A stretch of DNA of 64,000 nt, taken from NCBI GenBank assembly GCA_008017155.1, contig SSGX01000015.1, forward strand, positions 56,269 through 120,268. Direction: 5' to 3'. The notes beneath the pieces are model-generated. The model did no database searches. It was not told the origin of the DNA and saw only the letters and a list, made by a program, of their open reading frames with translations. The position numbers were made by a program, and so were the translations under genes. The DNA comes from Neisseriales bacterium. Lineage in GTDB: Bacteria > Pseudomonadota > Gammaproteobacteria > Burkholderiales > UBA11063. Below are positions 26,465 through 36,794 of the stretch, piece after piece (within the stretch, counting starts at the first letter, position 1; the number at the start of each line of letters is the position of its first letter).

Positions 26465-28846
26465 CTATTTCTTTATGGATGAAGTAGCATTTAATTTACA
26501 TATACCATCTGGTATCTCTTTATTAATACCATTTGGATACCCCCGATAATTAACCTCATATATTTTATTTAGATAACTTAGAAAGCCATCTGTACCACAA
26601 CCAAGGCGATTAGCAAGGCTTTGCCAATTTAACTTAGTTTCACGACTAGTAGTATGCGCTGGAGACCATGCAGCTTCCGCTAATGCTGGTAACTTAGGTA
26701 ATGCCATATAAAATAAATGATCCGCACTCGCAAGATTTTCTGACCACAACGCACCCTCTAGCCCCAAAATATTCTGCTGATTTTTTGTCTGACTAAGAGT
26801 TTCATTGGCTGTTATAGCACTACTTAATACAGTATAAGAACCATTATTATTTCCTGCCCAAGTAAAACCATGTTCATACATTGATGGAGTATAAGCCAAG
26901 TCAAAATATGTCTTATCCGCAAAAGCTAGTACTGTTGGATAGTTTTTAGTCGCAAGTTTAGCCGCATTTTTGACACCAGAGCTACTTGGATCCCATACCC
27001 AAATATGTCCAGTTTGCCCACTACCAATTATTTCTTTATTAAAAGAGCCATCTGGGTTTTGTACTAACTGCTGCCAACCAGAAACCAATAAATCACTATT
27101 ATTATTAGCTAAACGCTCTAAGAATAACTGTGATTTTGCCAATGAGCTTAGGCTACTCCACTCATTACGACAACTGGTATCATTACTCCATGCATTTTTA
27201 CTCACCTCATCTCCAGCAACACTAATCTCATTATTGATAGCATAGATAGTAGTCTGTCCATTAAATTCTTTAGCAATATCATTTACTAAGGTATTCATTG
27301 TTTGGGTAAATTCAGCACCAATTGAAATATCACTATTATAGGTGCAAACAGGTAAAACATCATCAGTATAGCCCTGAACTGACATATATTGTGAATTATC
27401 GTTATGATCAATCATTACTTCCGGCATCGCTTTGATAATTGAGCGAGCATGTCCAGGAATGTCTATTTCAGGGATAATCGTTATCTGATTTTGATTAGCG
27501 TGTGCAATCAGATTTTTTATATCTTCCGGTGAATAGCTACCAGAATATGGGGTATTTGCCAAGGGATAATCCAACTGACTACGATTGGTAGTATCAAGAT
27601 TATTTTGAATCAGCATGGTTGCCCCAATTTGTTGACCAAGCCCCCTATTGGCACCTGTAGCAGAAAGAAGTGGCAAAGAAGCTAATTCAAGCCGAAATGC
27701 CTCATCATCAGATAAATGTAAATGCAAGGTATTTAATTTATTCGCAGCCATTACATCAATTAACTTTTTAATTTCATCAGTACTGAAATAATGCCTAGCA
27801 ACATCAAGCAGTATCCCTCGATATTTGAAGCGTGGATAATCTACTATTGACATTGATGGGAGTTTTTCTTTATTTTGATACCAAAGCTGCCTTAATGTTT
27901 GTAATGCATAATACGCCCCAGCATTAGTCATTGTTTCAATCATAATATTATCAGCAGTAATTGTGATCCGGTATCCTTCTGGATTATTATTGATAGCCTT
28001 CGGAGTACTAATTTCAGTAATCAGGATTCCATCCTTAGCTGCACCATCATTATCAACTGTTACTTTCTTGTCCAGATCATCCTTTATAATTTCTGCCCAA
28101 TTCTGTAGCATTGCATTATCACTATTTAGCTGATTATGAATAAGTAGTTTTTTCGGAAAAACATACCCGCTATCAATGGGTTGCCCTACTAAGACTGGGG
28201 CTGGCACGATTTTAAGTTCATTAGGATTAGCAGCAATACTAGAATTCCAGTTGCTTTGAATTGTATTTTTTAAATCTTCATCAATCTTGTTTTGGTCATA
28301 GCCAATTAGTGAATAGTTGCTTATTTCAGTATTAATTGTGTATATCTTAGGAATATCTGCTGCTTTAGCGGTATTTATCAAGAATAAGCTCTGTGGAAAA
28401 GTTGAGATATTCGCTGGCAAGCCCTGATTATTATGACCTAACCGGATATAATATGTTTTATCCTCTTCAAGCGGAAAATTACTTATTGGCTCAAGTATTG
28501 TCAGATAAGCCTGAGATAGATCTTTATCGGTTATCGAATCAGCCTTCACATAACGTAAATTGGTACATCTACCACCAGCATCACAAATCTGCATTCTCAG
28601 ATTTTGATTAACATTCTGTAGCGCAAGGCTATAAAAAGGCATTGGCATATAAAATCCAAATTGCCATTTTTTAAAGGTATCTTCTTTATTTGTGAAGTTA
28701 AACTGAATGCTAAATTCATTTGCTAGATCTTCATCCATATGCCCCATTTGAATGCTATTTACCGTAATATCCGCTTTTGTATAGGATTTAGCAGACACAC
28801 TACCAAGTAATAAAAGCATGGTTGATGCAAATAATTTCAGCTTCAT
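26465..28846 (-). CDS. Secreted beta-N-acetylhexosaminidase (GH20, chitobiase-like)
   Basis: 793 residues with a signal peptide (LKLFASTMLLLLGSVSAKSY). Domains in order: N-terminal carbohydrate-binding CHB_HEX-like (about 25-170), GH20b alpha/beta domain (about 200-340), then the catalytic barrel from GILLDVARHYFSTDEIKKLI. HLHLSDDEAFRLEL, EIDIPGHARSIIKAMPEV and the catalytic Asp-Glu pair in SVAGDEVSKNAW are present; WSENLASADHLFYMALPKL is near the C-terminus. It removes terminal GlcNAc or GalNAc from chito-oligosaccharides or glycans in the periplasm or outside. A 163-base gap separates it from the divergent pepD. Confidence 0.92.
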   Translation of the reverse strand: MKLKLFASTMLLLLGSVSAKSYTKADITVNSIQMGHMDEDLANEFSIQFNFTNKEDTFKKWQFGFYMPMPFYSLALQNVNQNLRMQICDAGGRCTNLRYVKADSITDKDLSQAYLTILEPISNFPLEEDKTYYIRLGHNNQGLPANISTFPQSLFLINTAKAADIPKIYTINTEISNYSLIGYDQNKIDEDLKNTIQSNWNSSIAANPNELKIVPAPVLVGQPIDSGYVFPKKLLIHNQLNSDNAMLQNWAEIIKDDLDKKVTVDNDGAAKDGILITEISTPKAINNNPEGYRITITADNIMIETMTNAGAYYALQTLRQLWYQNKEKLPSMSIVDYPRFKYRGILLDVARHYFSTDEIKKLIDVMAANKLNTLHLHLSDDEAFRLELASLPLLSATGANRGLGQQIGATMLIQNNLDTTNRSQLDYPLANTPYSGSYSPEDIKNLIAHANQNQITIIPEIDIPGHARSIIKAMPEVMIDHNDNSQYMSVQGYTDDVLPVCTYNSDISIGAEFTQTMNTLVNDIAKEFNGQTTIYAINNEISVAGDEVSKNAWSNDTSCRNEWSSLSSLAKSQLFLERLANNNSDLLVSGWQQLVQNPDGSFNKEIIGSGQTGHIWVWDPSSSGVKNAAKLATKNYPTVLAFADKTYFDLAYTPSMYEHGFTWAGNNNGSYTVLSSAITANETLSQTKNQQNILGLEGALWSENLASADHLFYMALPKLPALAEAAWSPAHTTSRETKLNWQSLANRLGCGTDGFLSYLNKIYEVNYRGYPNGINKEIPDGICKLNATSSIKK

Positions 28847-29009
28847 CGGTAATCCCTTTTTATTTATGCCTATAAAGTTATATTATACCAAGGAAACCAT
28901 ATAGCGTAAGCATTTATGACCTTAAAATCAAAGTATCAATAATATCGAAGCTTAATTAAATTGCTTTAGTATATAATATCAGATGTGAAAAATTTTATCA
29001 GGAGGATGT

Positions 29010-30458
29010 ATGGATCGCAATATAGCAAAGCTTGAGCCACAAATTGTCTGGGGCTATTTTCACCAACTAACCCAGATTCCCCGCCCATCCAAAAAGGAAG
29101 AAAAGGTTCGGGCATATTTGATTGAAACCGCCAAAACTCTTGGATTAGATTATACTGTTACTAAAATCGGCAACGTGGTAATTCGTAAAAAAGCAACAGA
29201 TAGCAGCAAACCACGTAAAAAAATTATCTTGCAGGCTCATATGGATATGGTTCCTGCCAAAGGTAAGGAGTCTAAACATAATTTTGAGACTGACCCGATT
29301 GATGCCTATATAGATGGCGAATGGGTAACCGCTAATGACACCACCCTTGGTGCTGACAATGGGATGGGCGTAGCAATGGCACTGGCAGTTCTTAGTTCAA
29401 AAGATATAAAACATGATGATCTTGAAGTACTAATCACAACCGATGAAGAAGCGGGAATGACTGGCGCATTTGGTATCGTTGGCGATGAAGTTACGGGTGA
29501 AGTATTACTCAATCTAGACTCTGAGGAAGATGATGAAGTCTGCATCGGCTGCGCGGGTGGTATAAACACTAATGTCACCTACCCAATCAGTCGTGAAGTT
29601 GCGGCAACTAATCAGCAAACACTAAAAATCGAATTAAAAGACCTATTTAGTGGACATTCAGGAGTTGATATTCCTCTAGGACGAGCTAATGCAATTAAAG
29701 AAATGGCACATTTACTAGTTGCGCTTGATTTAGAATTTGGATTTCAATTAGTATCAATTAGTGGTGGCAAACTACGTAATGTCATTCCAGCTTATTGTGA
29801 AGCTTATATCAATGTAGCAAAAGATAAGGTTCAGCAAATAAAACAATTTATCAGCAATTTTGAGCGTGATTTGATTCAGGAATTTGGTGAAACCGACCCA
29901 AACCTTAAGCTCGTCGTTTTGGACGTAGATTATGCAGAGACGGTAATTTACCCAACTCAGGCACGCCAATTTATCTATGCCCTTGATAGTGCTTATAATG
30001 GAGTCTGGCGCATGAATAACAAACTAGGAATCGCCGAAACTTCGAGTAATATTGGTGTAGTAAGTACTCATGATGATCATCTAAAAGTTATTACCTTACA
30101 AAGAAGTGCGATGCATGCTCCAAAAATAAAAGCAGCAAATGCGGTAGCCGCAGCATTTAGACAAATTGGCGCGAGGATTGAACATTCTGACTGCTATCCA
30201 GGATGGCAACCAAACACCCAAAGTCCAGCATTGGCGATTGTAAAAGAAGTTTATCAAGAATTATTTAATGAAGAAATTCATGTTGGCGCGACCCATGGCG
30301 GGCTTGAATGCGGACTTATTATTGATAAGTTTCCAGCACTCGATGCAATATCGATTGGGGCAACAATCCGCTTTCCTCATTCACCAAGTGAAAAGGTTAA
30401 TATTAAATCAGTTGCTAAAAACTGGAAATTATTAACTCAGTTGATTGAACGATTATAG
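29010..30458 (+). CDS. pepD: Cytosolic aminoacyl-histidine dipeptidase PepD (M20)
   Basis: Zinc dipeptidase of 482 residues. KIILQAHMDMVPAKGKES gives the first metal His and Asp (about residues 80-82), TTLGADNGMGVAMALAVL the bridging Asp (about 116), and LITTDEEAGMTGAFG the catalytic Glu pair (about 148). LNLDSEEDDEVCIGCAGG is typical of PepD. AGGAGG four bases before the ATG is a near-perfect ribosome binding site. It is the only plus-strand gene in the first 40 kb, divergent from the hexosaminidase and convergent with the phosphopantetheinyl transferase. Confidence 0.95.
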   Translation: MDRNIAKLEPQIVWGYFHQLTQIPRPSKKEEKVRAYLIETAKTLGLDYTVTKIGNVVIRKKATDSSKPRKKIILQAHMDMVPAKGKESKHNFETDPIDAYIDGEWVTANDTTLGADNGMGVAMALAVLSSKDIKHDDLEVLITTDEEAGMTGAFGIVGDEVTGEVLLNLDSEEDDEVCIGCAGGINTNVTYPISREVAATNQQTLKIELKDLFSGHSGVDIPLGRANAIKEMAHLLVALDLEFGFQLVSISGGKLRNVIPAYCEAYINVAKDKVQQIKQFISNFERDLIQEFGETDPNLKLVVLDVDYAETVIYPTQARQFIYALDSAYNGVWRMNNKLGIAETSSNIGVVSTHDDHLKVITLQRSAMHAPKIKAANAVAAAFRQIGARIEHSDCYPGWQPNTQSPALAIVKEVYQELFNEEIHVGATHGGLECGLIIDKFPALDAISIGATIRFPHSPSEKVNIKSVAKNWKLLTQLIERL

Positions 30459-30482
30459 TACTTCAGTCACTAAGAATGACTT

Positions 30483-30510
30483 GTCTTGCAGTCCATGAAG
30501 TCTGCAAGAC
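30483..30510 (+). terminator. Hairpin terminator between pepD and the convergent transferase gene
   Basis: Perfect 9-bp inverted repeat GTCTTGCAG/CTGCAAGAC with a 10-base loop, 25 bases after the pepD stop. The T-tract after it is weak (TTTACC), so termination may be partial. Confidence 0.55.
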
Positions 30511-30536
30511 TTTACCACTAAGAGTATTATAATAAC

Positions 30537-31172
30537 CTAGTTTAAATTAATTGAACATACGCTTAGGTAATAACTATGATGTTTAGTAGTAATTATTGTA
30601 TAGTTTTGCTTTTCTTCAATATCATCTAAATTTAAATTTGTTGTCTGAAAATATTCATGATTAAACCCATAACCAATAGCTTTTATTAGTGCTTCTTTTT
30701 TTGTCCAAAGTTTAAAGAACTCACTCACTGAAGAACTAATTAGCGCTTGTTCAGAGTTAGAAAATACCAACGATTTAGCTTCCAGAATTGGAAAACCATC
30801 TTGAATAAACTCTATATCAACACCCACATTTATCTCACTATCAAATGAAACAGCAAGCGCTACATATTCCCCACTATGCGAAACATTAAAACTGACAGTT
30901 TTGGAAATTTTTTCTGGCTGACTAATATATGGTTTCATATCTTTAGTAAAACTAATTTCTAGTTTTTCTGGATTAATTGCAAGAATACTTGTTAACCAAT
31001 ACTTTTGTAAAAGTTCAGACACAAAGGCTCGCAATTGATCTTTCTTCTGCAAATAAGAATTTATTTTATCCCAATTAAGTAAGCTAAAGACTTTAGCGTA
31101 AGAGATGTAATCAAAATCATCAGAGATTTTTATCAAAAATAATTTGATGGGAAAATCAGGCTTTATTTTCAT
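30537..31172 (-). CDS. 4'-phosphopantetheinyl transferase (Sfp type)
   Basis: Transfers phosphopantetheine from CoA to carrier proteins. The 211-residue protein has INVGVDIEFIQDGFP with the magnesium-binding Asp and Glu (about residues 97-99) and FFKLWTKKEALIKAIGYGF (W-x-KEA-x-x-K, about 144-162). FNVSHSGEYVALAVS is the upstream conserved SHS segment. No NRPS or PKS gene is near, so it may serve fatty-acid ACP. It lies downstream of the gdh terminator. Confidence 0.88.
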   Translation of the reverse strand: MKIKPDFPIKLFLIKISDDFDYISYAKVFSLLNWDKINSYLQKKDQLRAFVSELLQKYWLTSILAINPEKLEISFTKDMKPYISQPEKISKTVSFNVSHSGEYVALAVSFDSEINVGVDIEFIQDGFPILEAKSLVFSNSEQALISSSVSEFFKLWTKKEALIKAIGYGFNHEYFQTTNLNLDDIEEKQNYTIITTKHHSYYLSVCSINLN

Positions 31173-31185
31173 AGATACAATTAAA

Positions 31186-31210
31186 AACAGGTCTGGAAGC
31201 CAGACCTGTT
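31186..31210 (-). terminator. Rho-independent terminator after gdh operon
   Basis: Perfect 11-bp stem AACAGGTCTGG/CCAGACCTGTT with a three-base loop, followed on the minus strand by TTTTTAATTG. It starts nine bases after the glutamate dehydrogenase stop and lies just upstream of the phosphopantetheinyl transferase start. Confidence 0.92.
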
Positions 31211-31218
31211 AACTAAAA

Positions 31219-34200
31219 TTATCCGATAATATTTAAAAACTCACGAATCACGGCAGATAACATTGCCAGATCAAGAACCCGGTAACTTTGTAACTCATCC
31301 AAAATAGCATTGATACTCGCCATTTTATCGCTACTAGCTTCTACCCACGCAGCAGTACTACCATTATGATTCTTAATTGCAAGTTCCATAGTAGAACGAT
31401 ACAATTTAGAAACATCAGCAAATAAGGCACTCCGTGCTAAAGATTGCCATTTATTCTCACGTGGTAATAATTGTACATTTTTACGTAGCCAGTCAATCTG
31501 TAATAAACGCCCAGCAGCAAAGTAGTTAGCAGCAACCAGTTCATAATCAAGCTTATATTCAGTTGCCAGTAAAACAATATCCATAACTTGTGGTAAAAAG
31601 CCCAACCGTGAAACTAGTTTTGCTAGATCAACTGGAACATTATTAGTAATATAGCTAGACTCTTCATCGCGAACTTCAGGATATTCTTCATTACGAATCA
31701 GATTAGCAATATTTTGCTCCAATTCAGTCGTTTGTGGTTTGAATTTCTGGATAATCTCAGCAGCACTACTAAGATTTTTCACATAACCCAGAATCCAGCG
31801 ACATAGACGCTCAACAGCTTTTTCTACACCGATAAACAATTTCATCTGAACTTCAGCTGAAACTTTATTATCAAGACTTTCTATTTGTCCGTACAAGCGC
31901 GATGCATCAAGAAGGTTATAAGCAACCCACCATGCTTTAATAATTGTTTCTAATGGAACATTAAATTCGTCTTTAAAACGCGATATAAAGGTAATTCCTG
32001 CACGATTAACAATCAGATTTGCCAATTGATTAGCAATGATTTCCTTACGTAGGTAATGGCTAAGAATAAAATCTTTATAATTTTCTTGCAAATGGCGAGG
32101 GAAGTAATTTATCAATAATTCATTAAAGTCACTATCTGTTACTAGGCTAGATTTCAAAATATCACGGTCTAGTATCATTTTTGAATAAGCCAATAGGACT
32201 GACATTTCAGGCATAGTAAGCCCAGTATTATCAGCCATGCGCTCACTGATTTCAAGATCATTTGGTAAAAACTCAATCTTACGATCTAGTTCACCGCTCT
32301 TTTCTAGTTTACGCATAAATACTTGATGATTTGGCAAAGTATAACGAGCACGATAAACTGCAGTACGAAGTACCAAAGTTTGTAAATAATTATCGCGAAG
32401 CACTAAATGAGAAACATCATCGGTCATTGATTCAAGAATTTTATTTCTTTCTTCAACTGACATTCCAGTTTGTTGCATAATTGCTGAAAAGAGAATTTTG
32501 ATATTAACTTCATGATCAGAACAATCAACACCAGCAGAATTATCAATTGCATCAGTATAGATATTTCCACCTTTTTGTGCAAATTCAATCCGTCCTAGCT
32601 GGGTAGCTCCAAGATTACCACCTTCGCCAACTACTTTCACCTGTAAATCTTTACCATTTACACGCAGTGCATCATTTGCTTTATCTTTAACTTCTTCGTT
32701 CGATTGAGTCTCAGCTTTAATATAGGTACCGATTCCACCGTTATATAATAAATCTGCCTTAGCTTTAAGAATCAGATTAATCAACTCAGTTGGTGGTAGT
32801 TCCTCCGCATCAACCTGTAACCATGCTCGGACTTCTTGAGAAAGTGGAATAGTTTTACTTGAACGTAAATAAATACCTCCACCTTGAGAAATTGTACTCT
32901 TATCATAGTCTTCCCAGCTTGAACGAGGTAAGTTAAACATTCTTAAACGTTCTTGATAACTTACTTTAGTATCTGGATTTGGATCAAGGAAAATATGCAT
33001 ATGGTTGAATGCAGCAATCAACTTGATATGTTCGGATAGTAACATTCCATTCCCAAATACATCGCCCATCAAATCACCGATACCGATTACCGTAAATTCC
33101 TGAGTCTGAGTATTTAGTCCCAAATGACGGAAATGACGTTTAACCGATTCCCATGCACCTTTGGCAGTAATCCCCATTTTCTTATGATCATAACCAGCAG
33201 AACCACCAGATGCAAACGCATCACCAAGCCAGAAGCCATATTTGAGAGACATTTCATTGGCATAATCAGAAAATGTAGCTGTACCTTTATCTGCAGCAAC
33301 TACCAAATATGGATCATCACCATCATGACGAATAACCTGTTTTGGATGAATAATTTGTCCGCTTACTAGGTTATCGGTAATATCAAGTAATCCAGAGATA
33401 AACTGTTTATAGCAGCTAACCCCTTCTGCCATATAAGCATCACGCTCTTTAGAATCAGGTAGTTTTTTACATACAAAACCACCTTTTGATCCGGTTGGAA
33501 CAATTACCGAATTTTTAACCATTTGAGCTTTTACAAGGCCTAATACCTCGGTACGGAAATCTTCTTTTCGATCAGACCAACGCAAACCACCACGAGCAAC
33601 TTTACCACCACGAAGATGAACAGCTTCAAAACGAATTGAATAGACAAATATTTCATAAAGTGGGTAAGGCTTTGGTAAATTAAGAATTTTTGCTGACTCA
33701 AGTTTAAAAGAAATGTATGGCTTATGGCTACCATCTTCAAGCGTTTGATAAAAATTAGTACGAAGCATAGCATTAATAACAGAATACGCGGCTTTTAAAA
33801 TTTGGTCTTCAGCCAGATTTTCAACTTTATCCAGTTCAGCCTGAATTATCTGTTGATATTCCCCAGCTTTTGCTGCTGAATGATGTTCTGGACAAAACTT
33901 AGCTTCAAAAAGATTAAATAAATTACGGCTAGTAAAAGAGTATTTTTTAAGACAATCGCTTATGTAAGTGGCTGAGAATGGTAAATTAGTTTGAACTAGG
34001 TATTTAACTATAGCACGAATCAGTGATGCTTGACGAGCATTTAGTCCACAATATAGTACTAGTTTATTAAGGCTATCACTTTCAACATCACGTTTGAATG
34101 CAGCAACAATAGCAGCCTTCAATTTTTCAATTAGTGCAGCATCATTAACTTTACCTTCAAGTCCATCTAAAACTTCAACGCCAAAATCACAAATATATAC

Positions 34201-34530
34201 ATGATCATTATTACCAACATTAACTTTAAATGGCTTTTCATCCAAAAGTTTAAAACCAAAATTTTCAATAATTGGTAAACCACGAGATAAGCTTACGTTG
34301 TCATTAAGACGTAGTAATTTAATTTGCCAGATATTATCTGCACTTGATTCACCATCATTAATCGTAATTGCATAGTCACTATCCTGATTCAGTCCAGCCA
34401 TCAAATTACAATCGGTAATGATCTCGTCCAACTTATACTTTAGCAGATACTCTTCAGGTAGCGCAGTAGCACATTTAGCATATACTTCAGCACTCAGATT
34501 TTGCTTTAATTGTTCCAACATGTTATTCAT
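31219..34530 (-). CDS. NAD-specific glutamate dehydrogenase, large type (short form)
   Basis: Oxidises glutamate to 2-oxoglutarate and ammonia with NAD. Bac_GDH-family blocks are ARGGLRWSDRKEDFRTEVLG, KNSVIVPTGSKGGF, YLVVAADKGTATFSDYANEM, FASGGSAGYDHKKMGITAKG and IGIGDLMGDVFGNGMLLSEH, followed by the long C-terminal helical region. At 1103 residues it is about 500 shorter than the usual ~1600-residue GDH-180 enzymes; the missing part is the N-terminal ACT-like region. The nine-base gap to hemB excludes a missed 5' extension. It is the last gene of the MFS-edd-eda-apt-hemB-gdh run. Start M4 is an alternative. Confidence 0.9.
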   Translation of the reverse strand: MNNMLEQLKQNLSAEVYAKCATALPEEYLLKYKLDEIITDCNLMAGLNQDSDYAITINDGESSADNIWQIKLLRLNDNVSLSRGLPIIENFGFKLLDEKPFKVNVGNNDHVYICDFGVEVLDGLEGKVNDAALIEKLKAAIVAAFKRDVESDSLNKLVLYCGLNARQASLIRAIVKYLVQTNLPFSATYISDCLKKYSFTSRNLFNLFEAKFCPEHHSAAKAGEYQQIIQAELDKVENLAEDQILKAAYSVINAMLRTNFYQTLEDGSHKPYISFKLESAKILNLPKPYPLYEIFVYSIRFEAVHLRGGKVARGGLRWSDRKEDFRTEVLGLVKAQMVKNSVIVPTGSKGGFVCKKLPDSKERDAYMAEGVSCYKQFISGLLDITDNLVSGQIIHPKQVIRHDGDDPYLVVAADKGTATFSDYANEMSLKYGFWLGDAFASGGSAGYDHKKMGITAKGAWESVKRHFRHLGLNTQTQEFTVIGIGDLMGDVFGNGMLLSEHIKLIAAFNHMHIFLDPNPDTKVSYQERLRMFNLPRSSWEDYDKSTISQGGGIYLRSSKTIPLSQEVRAWLQVDAEELPPTELINLILKAKADLLYNGGIGTYIKAETQSNEEVKDKANDALRVNGKDLQVKVVGEGGNLGATQLGRIEFAQKGGNIYTDAIDNSAGVDCSDHEVNIKILFSAIMQQTGMSVEERNKILESMTDDVSHLVLRDNYLQTLVLRTAVYRARYTLPNHQVFMRKLEKSGELDRKIEFLPNDLEISERMADNTGLTMPEMSVLLAYSKMILDRDILKSSLVTDSDFNELLINYFPRHLQENYKDFILSHYLRKEIIANQLANLIVNRAGITFISRFKDEFNVPLETIIKAWWVAYNLLDASRLYGQIESLDNKVSAEVQMKLFIGVEKAVERLCRWILGYVKNLSSAAEIIQKFKPQTTELEQNIANLIRNEEYPEVRDEESSYITNNVPVDLAKLVSRLGFLPQVMDIVLLATEYKLDYELVAANYFAAGRLLQIDWLRKNVQLLPRENKWQSLARSALFADVSKLYRSTMELAIKNHNGSTAAWVEASSDKMASINAILDELQSYRVLDLAMLSAVIREFLNIIG

Positions 34531-34539
34531 ATTTATTCC

Positions 34540-35547
<1,008 letters not shown>

Positions 35548-35576
35548 TTATGGCTCTAGTCTAGTAAATGGTTAAA

Positions 35577-36125
35577 TCACTTATATTCCAAAATCGAGAA
35601 AACATCAAACCCCTGCTTTTTAATCAAATCACTACCCTTCAGGTAAAGCAAATCACTAACCACTGCACACTCATAAACCTTGGCACCTAGATCAGTGATA
35701 AGTGAACAAGCCGCAAGCATAGTGCCACCTGTAGCAATTAAATCATCAATTACTACTACCTTATCATTTTTCTTAACTGCATCAATATGCATTTCAACAG
35801 TGCTAATATCTCCATATTCAAGAGTATAACTTTTTGAAACTGTAGTATAAGGAAGCTTACCTTTTTTCCGAATAGGAACAAACCCAATTCCAAGCTCATA
35901 AGCAACTATCGGTCCAAAAATAAATCCGCGTGCATCAAGTCCGGCAACGACATCAATTCCTATCCCTTTATATCTATCAACAAAGATATCGACTACCGCA
36001 CGAAATGCCTGTGGGTTCTGTAACATTGTAGAGATATCACGAAACATTACTCCCGGTTCAGGCCAATTAGGAATTTCACGAATTGAATCACGGATAAAAT
36101 CAAGAGTCTGTGGTTTTGCTGTCAT
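35577..36125 (-). CDS. apt: Adenine phosphoribosyltransferase
   Basis: Salvages adenine to AMP with PRPP. The 182-residue protein has PGVMFRDISTMLQNPQAF, VVAGLDARGFIFGPIVAYEL and the PRPP-binding VVVIDDLIATGGTMLAA. Length and motifs match bacterial Apt. It is nine bases after eda and 35 bases before hemB, an unusual place within an Entner-Doudoroff operon. Confidence 0.96.
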   Translation of the reverse strand: MTAKPQTLDFIRDSIREIPNWPEPGVMFRDISTMLQNPQAFRAVVDIFVDRYKGIGIDVVAGLDARGFIFGPIVAYELGIGFVPIRKKGKLPYTTVSKSYTLEYGDISTVEMHIDAVKKNDKVVVIDDLIATGGTMLAACSLITDLGAKVYECAVVSDLLYLKGSDLIKKQGFDVFSILEYK

Positions 36126-36134
36126 ATAAGTCTC

Positions 36135-36785
36135 TTATTTCTTGATAGAGTTATTTACAATTGATACCGCTTGTTCACAACGACGGCGAATTTCTTTAAA
36201 ATCATGAGCTATAATCAACTTAGAATCAACAATTGAAGACATTCCAATCGCAAAAATATTTGGTAACTCAAGATATTTCTGCATATTATCAATAGTGATA
36301 CCGCCAGTTGGACAGAATTTTACATCTGATAACGGTGATGCCATAGATTTAAGCACATCATATGCATTAAATGGTTCCGCTGGGAAAAATTTTAGATAAT
36401 TTAAGCCACGAGAAGCACATTCCATTACATGGCTTGGGGTAACAACTCCTGGAATAAAGCGAACATCTGAATAACGACTCCGTGAAGCAGCAAGTAATTC
36501 TTCAGCAGTCCCAGGAGAAAATACAAGTTTCGCACCTGATACGCAAGCATTAAAAAAATCAGCTGAAGTTCTGACAGTTCCTGCCCCCACTAGTATTTGT
36601 GGAACTTTTTTAGCTAATAATTCAATAATTTCTAAGGCATTAGGAGTTCTTAAAGTAACCTCAATAGCATTAATCCCTGACTCAAGAAGCGTTTCCGCCA
36701 AAGGAATTGCTGCATCGACATCATCAATAACTACAACTGGAACAATTTTATTGACGGCAAAAATTTGTTCTACTGTTCTCATCAA
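36135..36785 (-). CDS. eda: KDPG/KHG aldolase
   Basis: Splits 2-keto-3-deoxy-6-phosphogluconate into pyruvate and glyceraldehyde 3-phosphate. The 216-residue protein has the catalytic Glu in AIEVTLRTPNALEII, GAGTVRTSADFF, and the Schiff-base Lys in YLKFFPAEPFNAYDVLKSMA, followed by KFCPTGGI. It is nine bases downstream of edd, completing the Entner-Doudoroff pair. Confidence 0.95.
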   Translation of the reverse strand: MMRTVEQIFAVNKIVPVVVIDDVDAAIPLAETLLESGINAIEVTLRTPNALEIIELLAKKVPQILVGAGTVRTSADFFNACVSGAKLVFSPGTAEELLAASRSRYSDVRFIPGVVTPSHVMECASRGLNYLKFFPAEPFNAYDVLKSMASPLSDVKFCPTGGITIDNMQKYLELPNIFAIGMSSIVDSKLIIAHDFKEIRRRCEQAVSIVNNSIKK

Positions 36786-36794
36786 AATACCCTT

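Noticed and set aside
30537..31172. Phosphopantetheinyl transferase as sign of a natural-product cluster
   Set aside because: No carrier-protein megasynthase or related gene is nearby; a housekeeping role is simpler.
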